Below, piece after piece: positions 8,108 through 15,377 of a stretch of 36,086 bases of DNA. Each line of letters starts with the position of its first letter. Within the stretch, counting starts at the first letter, position 1. The position numbers and the translations under genes were made by a program. The notes under the pieces were generated by a model. It saw only the letters and a list, made by a program, of their open reading frames with translations, was not told the origin of the DNA and made no database searches. Source of the stretch: Rhodocyclaceae bacterium (lineage in GTDB: Bacteria; Pseudomonadota; Gammaproteobacteria; Burkholderiales; Rhodocyclaceae); assembly GCA_020445745.1 (NCBI GenBank), contig JAGRGB010000114.1:1-36086 (forward strand), written 5' to 3'.

Positions 8108-8566
8108 TCCGATCCACGGACAAGCCCCGCACTCCCTAGCTGCCGGCACGCGTCTGGACCGTCGCTGAACAGGCCAAGGGGCGGGCCGAAGAACTCCGCC
8201 GGCTGGATGGCGCGACCATCGATAGGCGAAATTTGTTGCGCCACCTGCGATCCGGCCGCTATCTCCGCACGGTCGCTGCATGCCGCCGGCTCGCACTGAC
8301 CCGCAGGCCCTGACCGGTGCCGGCGGGGTTGCTCTGATCCTGTTCGGCGCGCTGCCCGCCAATGGCGGCCGCGCGCGAGAGTTCGAAGGCCTTTCTTGCC
8401 GCGGGGAAACGGATCGCCGTTGGCGGGCACATCCCGAGCAAGCCGACGGCGGGTAGGAAATGCGGCGAGATCGCACTCGCGTTTCGCAATCGCGCCCGCT
8501 CGCGGCTGTAACTTTCGCCCACGTCGCGGCATCCAATGGGCAGGGACAGCGACGAGGAGCGCGACG
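8108..8566. other. Long intergenic region with a GC hairpin and possible decayed coding sequence
   Basis: These 459 bases separate the unknown 773-residue gene from the sigma factor. Plus-strand translation from about 8152 to 8313 reads like protein (EQAKGRAEELRRLDG, then LLRHLRSGRYL) but has no start codon in place, so it could be a remnant. A second short frame starts at ATG 8363 and ends at 8512 (49 residues) without a ribosome binding site. A hairpin with arms GCGCGC and CCGCC (8347-8376) could end transcription, although it lacks a T-run. The sigma factor's promoter should lie just before 8550; AACTTT at 8510-8515 loosely resembles an ECF-type -35 AAC motif. Confidence 0.4.
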
Positions 8567-9250
8567 ATGACCGTCACCGATCCGTGCAGCACGGCAATGC
8601 GGCAACACGACCGGAAACTGGTGGCCGAGGTGCTGGCCGGCACGCCGGACGCCTTCGAGCGGCTGATGCGCGCCAACAACCGCCGCCTGTTCCGCACCGC
8701 CCGCAGCATCCTGCGCGACGACGCCGAGGCCGAGGATGCGGTGCAGGACGGCTACATCCGCGCCTACCACGCGATCGACCGCTTCCGCGGCGAGTCGAGC
8801 CTGTCGTCGTGGCTGACCCGCATCGTGGTCAATGAAGCCCTGGTCCGCCTGCGCCGCCGGGCGGCGCGCGAGGCGGGCCGGCCGGACGCCGGCGACATTG
8901 GCGAGCAGACGGCGCCGGCCTCCGAGACGCCGGAGGCGATCGCGATGCGCCGGCAGCTGGGCCGCCTGATCGAGACCTCGATCGACCGCCTGCCCGACGC
9001 GTGCCGCACGGTCTTCGTGCTGCGCACCGTCGAAGGGCTCGATGTCGCCGAGACCGCCCACTGCCTGGCGATCTCGGAGGGGGCGGTGAAGACCGCGCTG
9101 TCAAGGGCGCGGCGCCGGCTGCGGGAGGCCATCGGCCGCGAGATCGGTGCCGGCATCGACGACTTCTTCGCGTTCGACGGCGCGCGCTGCGATCGCCTGG
9201 TGGCGTCGGTGCATCGGCGGCTCGGCCTGCCGCTGCCGCCGCCCGGCTGA
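8567..9250 (+). CDS. ECF-type RNA polymerase sigma factor
   Basis: This 227-residue protein has the two-domain ECF sigma layout. Region 2, about residues 15-95, includes LFRTARSILRDDAEAEDAVQDGYIRAY and the SSLSSWLTRIVVNEALVR segment for -10 recognition. Region 4, about residues 130-190, includes DRLPDACRTVFVLRTVEGLDVAETA and the helix-turn-helix SEGAVKTALSRARRRL. It would direct RNA polymerase to a small stress- or metal-responsive regulon. The ATG at 8567 has a good GAGGAG site seven bases upstream, which decides the start over the longer upstream frame. No anti-sigma gene follows. The next genes encode an exported ferritin-like protein and a cytochrome c, likely targets or partners. A C-terminal tail of about 30 residues extends past region 4. 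Confidence 0.93.
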   Translation: MTVTDPCSTAMRQHDRKLVAEVLAGTPDAFERLMRANNRRLFRTARSILRDDAEAEDAVQDGYIRAYHAIDRFRGESSLSSWLTRIVVNEALVRLRRRAAREAGRPDAGDIGEQTAPASETPEAIAMRRQLGRLIETSIDRLPDACRTVFVLRTVEGLDVAETAHCLAISEGAVKTALSRARRRLREAIGREIGAGIDDFFAFDGARCDRLVASVHRRLGLPLPPPG

Positions 9251-9254
9251 ACCC

Positions 9255-9274
9255 GGCGGGCGCGCCGGCCCGCC
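9255..9274 (+). terminator. GC hairpin directly after the sigma factor gene
   Basis: The arms GGCGGGC (9255-9261) and GCCCGCC (9268-9274) pair perfectly around a six-base loop, four bases after the sigma factor stop. There is no T-run. It may attenuate or process the transcript between the sigma factor and the ferritin-like gene rather than end it. Confidence 0.4.
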
Positions 9275-9294
9275 AATCCCGACACCCGGTGTTG

Positions 9295-9327
9295 CCCCGG
9301 GGTGCGCGCGAGGCGCCGCACCCGGGG
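9295..9327 (+). promoter_or_regulatory. Strong leader hairpin before the ferritin-like gene
   Basis: CCCCGGGGTGCG (9295-9306) pairs with CGCACCCGGGG (9317-9327), with one bulged G, giving an 11-pair stem. It ends 30 bases before the start codon and leaves the ribosome site AAGGAG (9345-9350) free. It could be an intercistronic stabilising structure or part of a regulated leader. Confidence 0.4.
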
Positions 9328-9356
9328 CCCGTTCGACCCCACGCAAGGAGAACATC

Positions 9357-9941
9357 ATGAGCCATCCGGACCTGCGAATTCCGAAATCGATCCGCTGCGG
9401 GCGTCGCGCCTTCGTTGCCAGCGGCCTGACCCTGTCCGCCGCCGCGATCGCGCTGCTGGGCGGACGCCGGGCGCTGGCCGCCCGTCAGCCGGAGACGGCC
9501 GGCAGTGTCGAGGCAGACATCCGCATCCTCAACAGCGCACTGCAAGCGGAGCAGCGGGCGGTCGCCGCCTACCAGCTCGGTGCCGACAGCGGACTGTTGC
9601 GAGCGCCGGCCAAGGCGTTGGCGGTGCAGTTCCAGGGCCACCACCGCGCCCATGCCGCGCTGCTCGAGCAGACCGTCGGGCAACTCGGCGGGCGCGCGCT
9701 GCCGGCCGCCACCGACCACGACTTCGCGGTGGATGCGCTGCGCACCGAGGCGGACGTGCTGCGCTTCGCCGCCAGTCTCGAGCAGGGGGCGGTGAGCGCC
9801 TACCTGGCAGCGGTACCCGGTTTCGACGATCGCGAGCTGGCCCACGCCGCCGCCAGCATCCTCGGCGACGAGGCGATGCACTGGGCGGTGCTGCGCCAGG
9901 TGCTCGGCGAGCCGCCGGTGCCGGTCGCCTTCGTCACGTGA
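9357..9941 (+). CDS. Tat-exported ferritin-like domain protein
   Basis: This 194-residue protein begins with a twin-arginine signal (CGRRAFVASG followed by a hydrophobic run to about residue 42), so it should be exported folded to the periplasm. The mature part is a four-helix ferritin-like bundle. Repeated Glu and His positions fit metal ligands: EQRAVAAYQ (about residues 62-70), FQGHHRAHAALLEQ, SLEQGAVSAY and GDEAMHWAVLRQ. This is the pattern of the ferritin-like families that bind di-iron or similar sites; catalytic activity is not established. The ATG follows an AAGGAG site. It lies between an ECF sigma factor and a cytochrome c lipoprotein on the same strand, suggesting an envelope redox or metal-stress role (inference). 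Confidence 0.85.
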   Translation: MSHPDLRIPKSIRCGRRAFVASGLTLSAAAIALLGGRRALAARQPETAGSVEADIRILNSALQAEQRAVAAYQLGADSGLLRAPAKALAVQFQGHHRAHAALLEQTVGQLGGRALPAATDHDFAVDALRTEADVLRFAASLEQGAVSAYLAAVPGFDDRELAHAAASILGDEAMHWAVLRQVLGEPPVPVAFVT

Positions 9942-9989
9942 GCCGCGGCGCACGCAGTCCGATCCACTGCATTCCCCGGGAGAGCAACC

Positions 9990-11258
9990 ATGAGCAGCAA
10001 TCGACGGAATCGCCAGGCCATCATCCGCACGGCCGGGCACGCACGACACCCCATGTTGCCGGTCCCCGCCCCGTTGCGGCGGGCGCTGGCGCTGGCCTTC
10101 GCCGCAAGCCTCGCCGCCTGCGGCGGCTCGATGGACGACGACACCGGCGCCGACGCGACGCTGGTCGCGCAGGGCCGCGAAATCTTCCGCCACGACACCT
10201 TCGGCGACGAGTCGCTGTGGAGCGACACGCTGCGGATGCACGAGGTGATCGAAGCCGCCGTGGACCCGCTGACGGCCCTGGCGGTCGGGCTCAAGGTGGA
10301 CGTGGACGCCTTGCCCGACGACCTGCGCGCGGCGATCGCCAGCGGTGCCGCAGACCTTGCCAGTCCCGCCACGACGCTGTCGCTGATCGCCCTCGACGCG
10401 GTCGTCGGCATCCGCGGCACGGTCGAGGAGGCCGGCGGCGCGAACCGCCTCGCCCGGGTCGGCATCACCTGCGCGCTGTGCCACTCGACCGTCGACGACA
10501 GCTTCGCCCCGGGCATCGGTCACCGCCTCGACGGCTGGCCCAACCGCGACCTCGACCCGGGCGCGATCATCGCCCTGTCACCGGCGCTGGACCCGGCCAC
10601 TCGCGCGCTCTATGCGGGCTGGGGCAAGGGGCGCTTCGATCCGCGCTTCAACGTCGATGGCCTCGATTCGCCGGTGCTGATACCACCGGCCTACGGGCTC
10701 GACGGCGTGCACAGCGTCACCTATACCGGCGACGGCGACGAGATCCGCTACTGGAACCGCTACGTCGCGGTGGTCGAGATGGGCGGCCATGGCCGCTTCG
10801 TCGAACCGCGGCTGAATCTCGATATCCGCAACGGCGACGACGACCTCGTCTCCGACAAGCTGGCGGCGCTAGAGGCTTATCAGTTGTCGCTGGCCGCGCC
10901 GGCGCCGGCGCCGGGCAGCTTCGATGCTGCCGCGGCCGCCCGCGGCGCGCAGCTGTTCGCCGGGTCGGCCGGCTGCGCCACCTGCCACGCCGGGCCGCTG
11001 CTGACCGATGCCAACCAGCGGCTGCACCCGGCCGCCGACTCGGCCGCCGAGCCCGAGATGCCGAGCTACGCCAGCCGCTCGGCCAGCGGCCAGTACCGGA
11101 CCACGCCGCTGCGGGCGCTGTGGCAGCATCCGCCGTACTTTCACGATGGCTCGGCGGCGACCCTGGAAGCCGTCGTGCGGCGCTACGATGCCCGCGGGGC
11201 GCTGCAGCTGTCGGATGGCGAGATCGCCGACCTGGTGGAGTACCTGAAATCCCTTTGA
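9990..11258 (+). CDS. Di-haem cytochrome c lipoprotein
   Basis: This 422-residue protein has a lipobox LAACGG with the lipidated Cys at about residue 44, so it should be anchored in the envelope. Two CXXCH haem sites are present: CALCH at residues 161-165 and CATCH at 329-333. The C-terminal domain (residues ~315-422), with PLRALWQHPPYFHDGSAAT and a final VEYLKSL, resembles the C-terminal haem domain of the MauG/di-haem peroxidase superfamily. The N-terminal haem domain is less typical, so peroxidase activity is not assured. The ATG at 9990 has GGGAGAG upstream; Met22 is an alternative start that shortens a long n-region. It probably accepts or passes electrons with the ferritin-like protein encoded just before it, but that link rests on context only. 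Confidence 0.85.
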   Translation: MSSNRRNRQAIIRTAGHARHPMLPVPAPLRRALALAFAASLAACGGSMDDDTGADATLVAQGREIFRHDTFGDESLWSDTLRMHEVIEAAVDPLTALAVGLKVDVDALPDDLRAAIASGAADLASPATTLSLIALDAVVGIRGTVEEAGGANRLARVGITCALCHSTVDDSFAPGIGHRLDGWPNRDLDPGAIIALSPALDPATRALYAGWGKGRFDPRFNVDGLDSPVLIPPAYGLDGVHSVTYTGDGDEIRYWNRYVAVVEMGGHGRFVEPRLNLDIRNGDDDLVSDKLAALEAYQLSLAAPAPAPGSFDAAAAARGAQLFAGSAGCATCHAGPLLTDANQRLHPAADSAAEPEMPSYASRSASGQYRTTPLRALWQHPPYFHDGSAATLEAVVRRYDARGALQLSDGEIADLVEYLKSL

Positions 11259-11265
11259 GCTTGGG

Positions 11266-11293
11266 CGTCGCCGGCGCCGGGCGGCCGGCGACG
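11266..11293. terminator. Bidirectional terminator hairpin between convergent genes
   Basis: CGTCGCCGGC (11266-11275) and GCCGGCGACG (11284-11293) form a perfect ten-pair stem with an eight-base loop. It sits between the ends of the cytochrome gene and the minus-strand glutaredoxin gene, so it can serve both. There is no T-run, in line with the high GC content. Confidence 0.65.
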
Positions 11294-11304
11294 TCGCTCG
11301 GCGG

Positions 11305-11955
11305 TCAGCCGGCGTTCGCCGCGACGCGGGACGGCGACAGGGAGCTGCGCCCGCGCTCCGGGTTCGGCTCGACCGTGCGATGGAGCCGTCGCGAGAGCTG
11401 GTCGGCGCCGCCGACGTGGTTGCCGTCGAGCCAGATCTGGGGCACGGTCACCGGCGTCTTCGGGCCGATGATCGGCTTGACCCGCGCCAGCATCTCGTAC
11501 AGGGCCCGCGGGTCGCGCACTACGTCGTGGTAGCTGTAGGCGATGGCCGCCTCGTCGAGGTAGCGCCTGGCGCGCTCGCAGTGCGGGCAGCCGCTCTTGC
11601 CGAACACGTGGTTGCCGCGCACCGGTGTCTTCGCGGCGGCCGCGTCGATCACCGCCTGGGTCAGCACGCCGCGGTTGAGCGCCTGCCCCTGGCTGACGAC
11701 CCGGCCCTCGACCATCACGATCGGCGGGTGCCAGCCGCCCTTCAGCAAGGGCCGCCACCATTCGCCGAGCCAGTCCCGCACGTCGAGCGCGACGTCGACA
11801 CCGGCCAGTTCGTGGTGCAGCGTGTCGCGGATCACGTCGCGGGTCAGCGCGCATTCGCCGCACGGGATCCTGACCTCGAACGGGCCCCAGGCGCCGGCCC
11901 AGCGGTATACGACGACGCTGACACTTTGTCCGGCGGAAGCGGGCTGCTTTGCCAT
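11305..11955 (-). CDS. Two-domain thioredoxin-fold protein with C-terminal glutaredoxin domain
   Basis: This 216-residue cytoplasmic protein carries a glutaredoxin domain (residues ~113-195) with the redox motif CPHC at Cys123/Cys126, the cis-proline stretch TVPQIWLDGNHVGG and glutathione-binding surroundings. The N-terminal part (residues ~10-105) also looks thioredoxin-like. It contains a second CXXC (CGEC, Cys32/Cys35), GGWHPPIVMVEGRVVSQG and an Asp-rich strand. A double-CXXC arrangement suggests electron relay between two sites. The start ATG (11953-11955) has GAGGAC upstream on the minus strand. About 20 C-terminal residues are a charged tail. It is followed 116 bases upstream by the transglutaminase-like gene on the same strand; no functional link is known. 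Confidence 0.82.
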   Translation of the reverse strand: MAKQPASAGQSVSVVVYRWAGAWGPFEVRIPCGECALTRDVIRDTLHHELAGVDVALDVRDWLGEWWRPLLKGGWHPPIVMVEGRVVSQGQALNRGVLTQAVIDAAAAKTPVRGNHVFGKSGCPHCERARRYLDEAAIAYSYHDVVRDPRALYEMLARVKPIIGPKTPVTVPQIWLDGNHVGGADQLSRRLHRTVEPNPERGRSSLSPSRVAANAG

Positions 11956-12071
11956 GGCTGGTTCGTCCTCGATGCGTTCTGTCCAGTGATCTGACGGGCC
12001 GCGCCCGGCGAACCTGACAGGGGCGGCATGCCGCATGCCGCCGCAGCGCAAGGGTTCGGTGCCCCCGGTGG

Positions 12072-12905
12072 TCAGCCCGAGCGCGTGGCGATCTCGACCC
12101 GGCAGTCGAGCGTCGCGGTCACGCCGTTGGCGTAGAAGCCGCCCTCGACCGGCATCGTCGCGGCCTGTGACGGCGCGGCGCACAGGGCGACGTGGTCGTC
12201 CCCCACACGGCTGCCATGGGTCGGGTCCCAGCCGCGCCAGCCGATGCCCGGCAGGTGCACTTCGGGCCAGGCATGCAGGAAGCGCAGTCCCTCGCTCGTT
12301 TCGGCCTGGGCCTGGTAGCCGCTGACGAAGCGGGCCGGGATGTTCAGGCTGCGGCAGGCGGCCATGAACAGCACGGTGACGTCGCGGCAGGCACCGCGGG
12401 CGGTGGCCAGGGTGTGGGCGGGCGACTGGGCGTCGCCGTCCACGCGGATGTGGCGGTCGGTGCGCTGGTGGAGCGCGTGGCACAAGGTGTCGAGGAAGGC
12501 GATCGGCTCCCAGCCGGCCCGGCCCGCGATGCCCCACGCGAAATCTGCCACCCCGGCGTCGGCCTGGGGCTCGTGCAGGCAGGCTGCGAGCGCGGCGTCG
12601 GCCCAGGGCGTCCACGGCAGCCCCGGCAAGGGGCCGATGGGCAGCGGTGGCGGCGCGAAGGTCTCGACGGTGAAGCGGCTGACCACCGAGAGCGCCGTCG
12701 CCATGCCTGAGAAATCGACCCGGACCAGCTGGTTGCCGGCCGCGTCCGTTTCGATGCTGCGCAGGTTCGGCAGCGGCTCGATCAGCAGTTCGCGAGCGAT
12801 CAGGCGACAGTCGCCGGGGCGTGGTTCCAGCCGCAGCACGTGCTGCGCGAGCCCGACCGGCACGCTGTAGCGGTAGAGCGTCTCATGCAGGACGGTGAAG
12901 ATCAT
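12072..12905 (-). CDS. Transglutaminase-like (papain-fold) family protein
   Basis: This 277-residue protein has the two parts usual for this bacterial family. An N-terminal beta-rich domain comprises residues 1-130, with HETLYRYSVPVGLAQHVLRL at the start. A transglutaminase-like core follows, with a visible Cys-His-Asp triad: Cys173 in ARGACRDVTVLF, His211 in FLHAWPEV and Asp227 in WDPTHG. Such proteins are probably cysteine proteases or amidases; the substrate is unknown. No signal peptide is seen, so it is cytoplasmic. The start at 12905 (MIFTVLHETL) matches the family N-terminus, and the long upstream open frame does not look like protein. In many genomes such genes sit with alpha-E/circularly permuted ATP-grasp genes; none are present here. 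Confidence 0.88.
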   Translation of the reverse strand: MIFTVLHETLYRYSVPVGLAQHVLRLEPRPGDCRLIARELLIEPLPNLRSIETDAAGNQLVRVDFSGMATALSVVSRFTVETFAPPPLPIGPLPGLPWTPWADAALAACLHEPQADAGVADFAWGIAGRAGWEPIAFLDTLCHALHQRTDRHIRVDGDAQSPAHTLATARGACRDVTVLFMAACRSLNIPARFVSGYQAQAETSEGLRFLHAWPEVHLPGIGWRGWDPTHGSRVGDDHVALCAAPSQAATMPVEGGFYANGVTATLDCRVEIATRSG

Positions 12906-13396
12906 GGCGTAGCGTGCCTGACGACGGCACCGGCGGGGCTCTCGCCGGCCATTGTCGCACTCGGCGAACGGGGCGCCCCGGTTCGACGCCCGGTCGGCCT
13001 CTCCGTCCGGCCCGGCGGATGCGCCGGTCGCCCCCTTTGCCGCCCGCCGCCCGTTGTTGCGGGCCATCGCGATCGACCGGCTGGTGGGCAATGACATTGC
13101 GCATCGATATCCGTACCGCGGGGCGCGGGCTTCGCGCAAAATGACGATCGGGATCCCGTGGGCGGCACAGATCTGTGCGCAGCACCTGCGCGCGCTGCGG
13201 CCACGCAGGTGGCGGAACGTCGCAATTCCCGGTGTCCGGATGTCCGTGCCTGCCGAGGATCGATGACGGCAACGGGGTATCCGAGGGCGTACCCGGCCCA
13301 TCGCGTCGCCTCGGGTTTGGCGTCGATCGATTGATTGCCTAGCCTTGTCATGGGAGATTTCGAATTGCTTGGTGATTGGTGAAAGGAGGGTCGGAG
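12906..13396. other. Divergent intergenic region without a convincing gene
   Basis: These 491 bases separate the minus-strand transglutaminase gene from the toxin gene. Open frames here lack ribosome sites and protein-like composition. A perfect inverted repeat GCAAT-GAC-ATTGC lies at 13088-13100 and may be an operator. The last 60 bases (from ~13330) are clearly less GC-rich than the rest and should hold the toxin-immunity promoter, although no consensus hexamers are clear. Confidence 0.4.
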
Positions 13397-13852
13397 ATGG
13401 CGGAAATCGAGAAGCGCTTGTACCGCAGCGTCCGCAAGGATGAGTTCGTCGATGGCGTGCTGACGAAGGACGGCGAGGCGATGGAGGGTATCCTCCATGG
13501 CGACATCGACCCGCGCACGATTACCGTGCGCGGCAAGTCGACGGTACGCCAGGACTGGCGGCGGGGCCCGGGTGGCTATTTCAAGACGGGCCATGGCACC
13601 TCCCTTTGGGACAAGAAAGGTGTCTTCGGTCATTCGAACTGGCACTACTTTACCTTGCCCGAGGGTACGGTGATTCCCGGCTCGCTGAAGCTCGTCGAGG
13701 GAGGCCTGAACGACAAGTACCAGGCGACGCACTGGCAGATCGAGGTCGCGAATGGTGGCGAGCTAAGGGCCGACGCCTTGCGTGGAGCGCTGGACAATCT
13801 GGCTCGTAACTGCGTCGTGCGGGCCATCGCGCTCGGCATCAGTCTGACCTGA
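13397..13852 (+). CDS. tse2: Tse2-like ADP-ribosyltransferase-fold toxin
   Basis: This 151-residue protein closely follows the Pseudomonas aeruginosa Tse2 pattern as I remember it. It has LYRSVRKDEF near the N-terminus, GTSLWDKKGVF around residue 65, a YFTLPEGTVIPGSLKL block, DKYQATHWQIE and the C-terminal ALDNLARNCVVRAIA. Tse2 is a cytostatic effector of the type VI secretion system, with an ADP-ribosyltransferase-like fold that acts in the cytoplasm. The ATG at 13397 has AAGGAGG upstream; a GTG at 13376 would put the ribosome site inside the gene. The immunity gene follows 31 bases later. No secretion signal and no type VI genes are in the window, so it may be exported by an unlinked system or work as an intracellular toxin-antitoxin pair. 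Confidence 0.85.
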   Translation: MAEIEKRLYRSVRKDEFVDGVLTKDGEAMEGILHGDIDPRTITVRGKSTVRQDWRRGPGGYFKTGHGTSLWDKKGVFGHSNWHYFTLPEGTVIPGSLKLVEGGLNDKYQATHWQIEVANGGELRADALRGALDNLARNCVVRAIALGISLT

Positions 13853-13883
13853 CGGCAAGACCGAATTCTTGGAGGAATGAGCG

Positions 13884-14108
13884 ATGCCTGACATTAGCGA
13901 AAACGCCTTGATGATGTCGATCCAGGCGATCCACCAGCTTGCCGAGCAGTATGGTGCCGAACGGGATGCGGCGAGCGGATCGGAACAGGCCGATTACGAC
14001 GAGATCATCGAGAGCTACGAGATCGTCGCCATGGAACTGAAAGCGGTCTACGAAAAGGCGCGTTCCGAGGGCGCCGATTTGCCGCCCTATGCGAGCCTGT
14101 TGGGTTGA
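13884..14108 (+). CDS. tsi2: Tsi2-like immunity protein
   Basis: This 74-residue acidic protein is predicted to be all-helical, a helical-hairpin design like Tsi2, the 77-residue immunity protein that blocks Tse2 by direct binding. Shared features recalled from Tsi2 are an N-terminal LM-x-x-IQ-x-hydrophobic motif (here LMMSIQAIHQLAEQ), a central Y-[ED]-hydrophobic-x-x-x-[ED]LK-x-x-YE-x-A pattern (YEIVAMELKAVYEKA) and a C-terminal LPPY motif (DLPPYASLL). Its acidity suits neutralising a basic toxin. A strong GGAGG precedes the ATG by eight bases, and the toxin stop is 31 bases upstream, so the pair is one operon. High, separate translation of the immunity protein is expected. Confidence 0.83.
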   Translation: MPDISENALMMSIQAIHQLAEQYGAERDAASGSEQADYDEIIESYEIVAMELKAVYEKARSEGADLPPYASLLG

Positions 14109-14164
14109 CCCGGGCCTCGCCGACGTACTGGCGATGCTGCCGTTGGTCGGCTTGGGGCATGCTT

Positions 14165-14183
14165 CCCGCCCTCGCCGGGCGGG
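14165..14183 (+). terminator. Terminator-like hairpin after the toxin-immunity pair
   Basis: CCCGCCC (14165-14171) pairs perfectly with GGGCGGG (14177-14183) around TCGCC. It lies 56 bases after the immunity stop, without a T-run. The remainder of the 342-base gap up to 14450 holds no convincing gene; ATCCGG is repeated at ~14352 and ~14364. Confidence 0.5.
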
Positions 14184-14450
14184 CAGGGATAGCATTTCAG
14201 GACAGCTCGCCGACAGGCCCGGATGGCGGCGGCCTGTCGGTCGGATGTATGCTCCGGCGCGGCGGATGTTCCACGCGAGCGGGTTTCGGGTGGCGGCGGC
14301 GAGATGCGGCCGTTCCCGTCGCGATGTCCTGTATCAACGTGTATGCCAGAATCCGGACGACGATCCGGGGATTACTCGTGGCGTGCGGCCGGGCCGGCAC
14401 CGGGGCAGCGTGGCAGCTCGGGTCGGGCGGCATCTCCTGGTGGGAAGGCA

Positions 14451-15239
14451 ATGAAAGACGCGTGGCAATCCGGTGACCCCTACGATCTCTACATGGGAAG
14501 GTGGAGCAGGCTGGTCGCCGAGCGCTTCGTCGACTGGCTGTCGCCCGCAGCGGAGCTGCGATGGCTGGACGTCGGATGCGGCACCGGCGCGTTGAGCGAG
14601 GCTGCGCTCGACAGACAGCGGCCGAGGTCGTTGGTCGGGATCGACCAGTCGGAAGGCTTCGTCCGCTCGGCGCAGCGACGTCTCGGCAGCCGGGCGGCAT
14701 GCAAGGTAGCGAATGCGATGTCCCTGCCCCTCGACGACGCGACGGTGGATGTCGCGGTATCGGGCCTGGTGCTGAACTTCGTGCCGGAGCCGGAACGGGC
14801 GCTCGGGGAGATGCGGCGGGTATGCTGCGCCGGCGGCACCGTCGCGGTGTACGTCTGGGATTACGCTGGCAAGATGGACTTCCTCAACCAGTTCTGGGAC
14901 GCCGCGGTGGAACTCGATCCGAATGCCGCCGCTCTGCATGAAGGCCGTCGTTTCCCGGATTCGAACGCCGCATGCCTGACGGAGCTGTTCGTTCGCGCCG
15001 GACTTTCCCGCGTCGAAGCCCACCCGATAGAAATCGTCACGCGCTTCAGCGGTTTCCAGGATTACTGGCAGCCGTTCCTCGGTGGCCAGGGGCCGGCGCC
15101 GACCTATGTGTCGAAGCTGACGGAGCCGCAGCGGATGCGTCTCGAGGAGGCGCTGGCGGAGCGCTTGCCGGTCGCCGGCGACGGCTCGATCCTGCTGTCG
15201 GCGAGGGCCTGGGCGACCCGGGGCCTGGTCCCGTCGTAG
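14451..15239 (+). CDS. Class I SAM-dependent methyltransferase
   Basis: This 262-residue cytoplasmic protein has a Rossmann-type methyltransferase domain. Motif I, LDVGCGTGALSEAAL (residues ~39-53), binds the SAM glycine loop. GIDQSEGFV carries the acidic ribose-binding Asp, MSLPLDDATVDVAVSGLVLNF is motif II/III, and MRRVCCAGGTVAVYVWDY is the following strand. The family (Methyltransf_11 type) acts on small molecules such as quinones, lipids or antibiotics; the substrate is not deducible here. The ATG at 14451 has GGGAAGG close upstream and gives the standard N-terminus, so the long upstream open frame from ~14223 is taken as untranslated. It is transcribed toward folK, with a shared terminator hairpin between them. 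Confidence 0.88.
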   Translation: MKDAWQSGDPYDLYMGRWSRLVAERFVDWLSPAAELRWLDVGCGTGALSEAALDRQRPRSLVGIDQSEGFVRSAQRRLGSRAACKVANAMSLPLDDATVDVAVSGLVLNFVPEPERALGEMRRVCCAGGTVAVYVWDYAGKMDFLNQFWDAAVELDPNAAALHEGRRFPDSNAACLTELFVRAGLSRVEAHPIEIVTRFSGFQDYWQPFLGGQGPAPTYVSKLTEPQRMRLEEALAERLPVAGDGSILLSARAWATRGLVPS

Positions 15240-15296
15240 CCGGGAATCGTCCGCCGAGCGGCCCGGCGCGGCCACGATCGGCTGCGAGCGTGGCGC

Positions 15297-15346
15297 CCGG
15301 TGACGCCGCGGTCGGGTGAGCCCATGGCCGACCGCCGCGTCGCCGG
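15297..15346. terminator. Long imperfect hairpin between convergent methyltransferase and folK genes
   Basis: Bases 15297-15315 pair with 15328-15346 over about 19 positions with one mismatch and one G-T pair, around a 12-base loop. Its place between two convergent gene ends and its strength suggest a bidirectional terminator, although no T-run follows. Confidence 0.6.
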
Positions 15347-15377
15347 CCCGCAACCACGGCGCCCCTGATTGCCGAAG

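Noticed and set aside
8396-8566. Longer start for the ECF sigma factor
   Set aside because: The in-frame upstream sequence has no protein-like character, and GAGGAG before ATG 8567 fits initiation there.
12902-13732. Minus-strand frames upstream of the transglutaminase gene and over the toxin gene
   Set aside because: They overlap the well-supported toxin gene, lack ribosome sites and show no domain.
14223-14450. N-terminal extension of the methyltransferase frame
   Set aside because: The extension reads as Arg/Pro/Ser-rich noise, and the ATG at 14451 has a good ribosome site and the family N-terminus.
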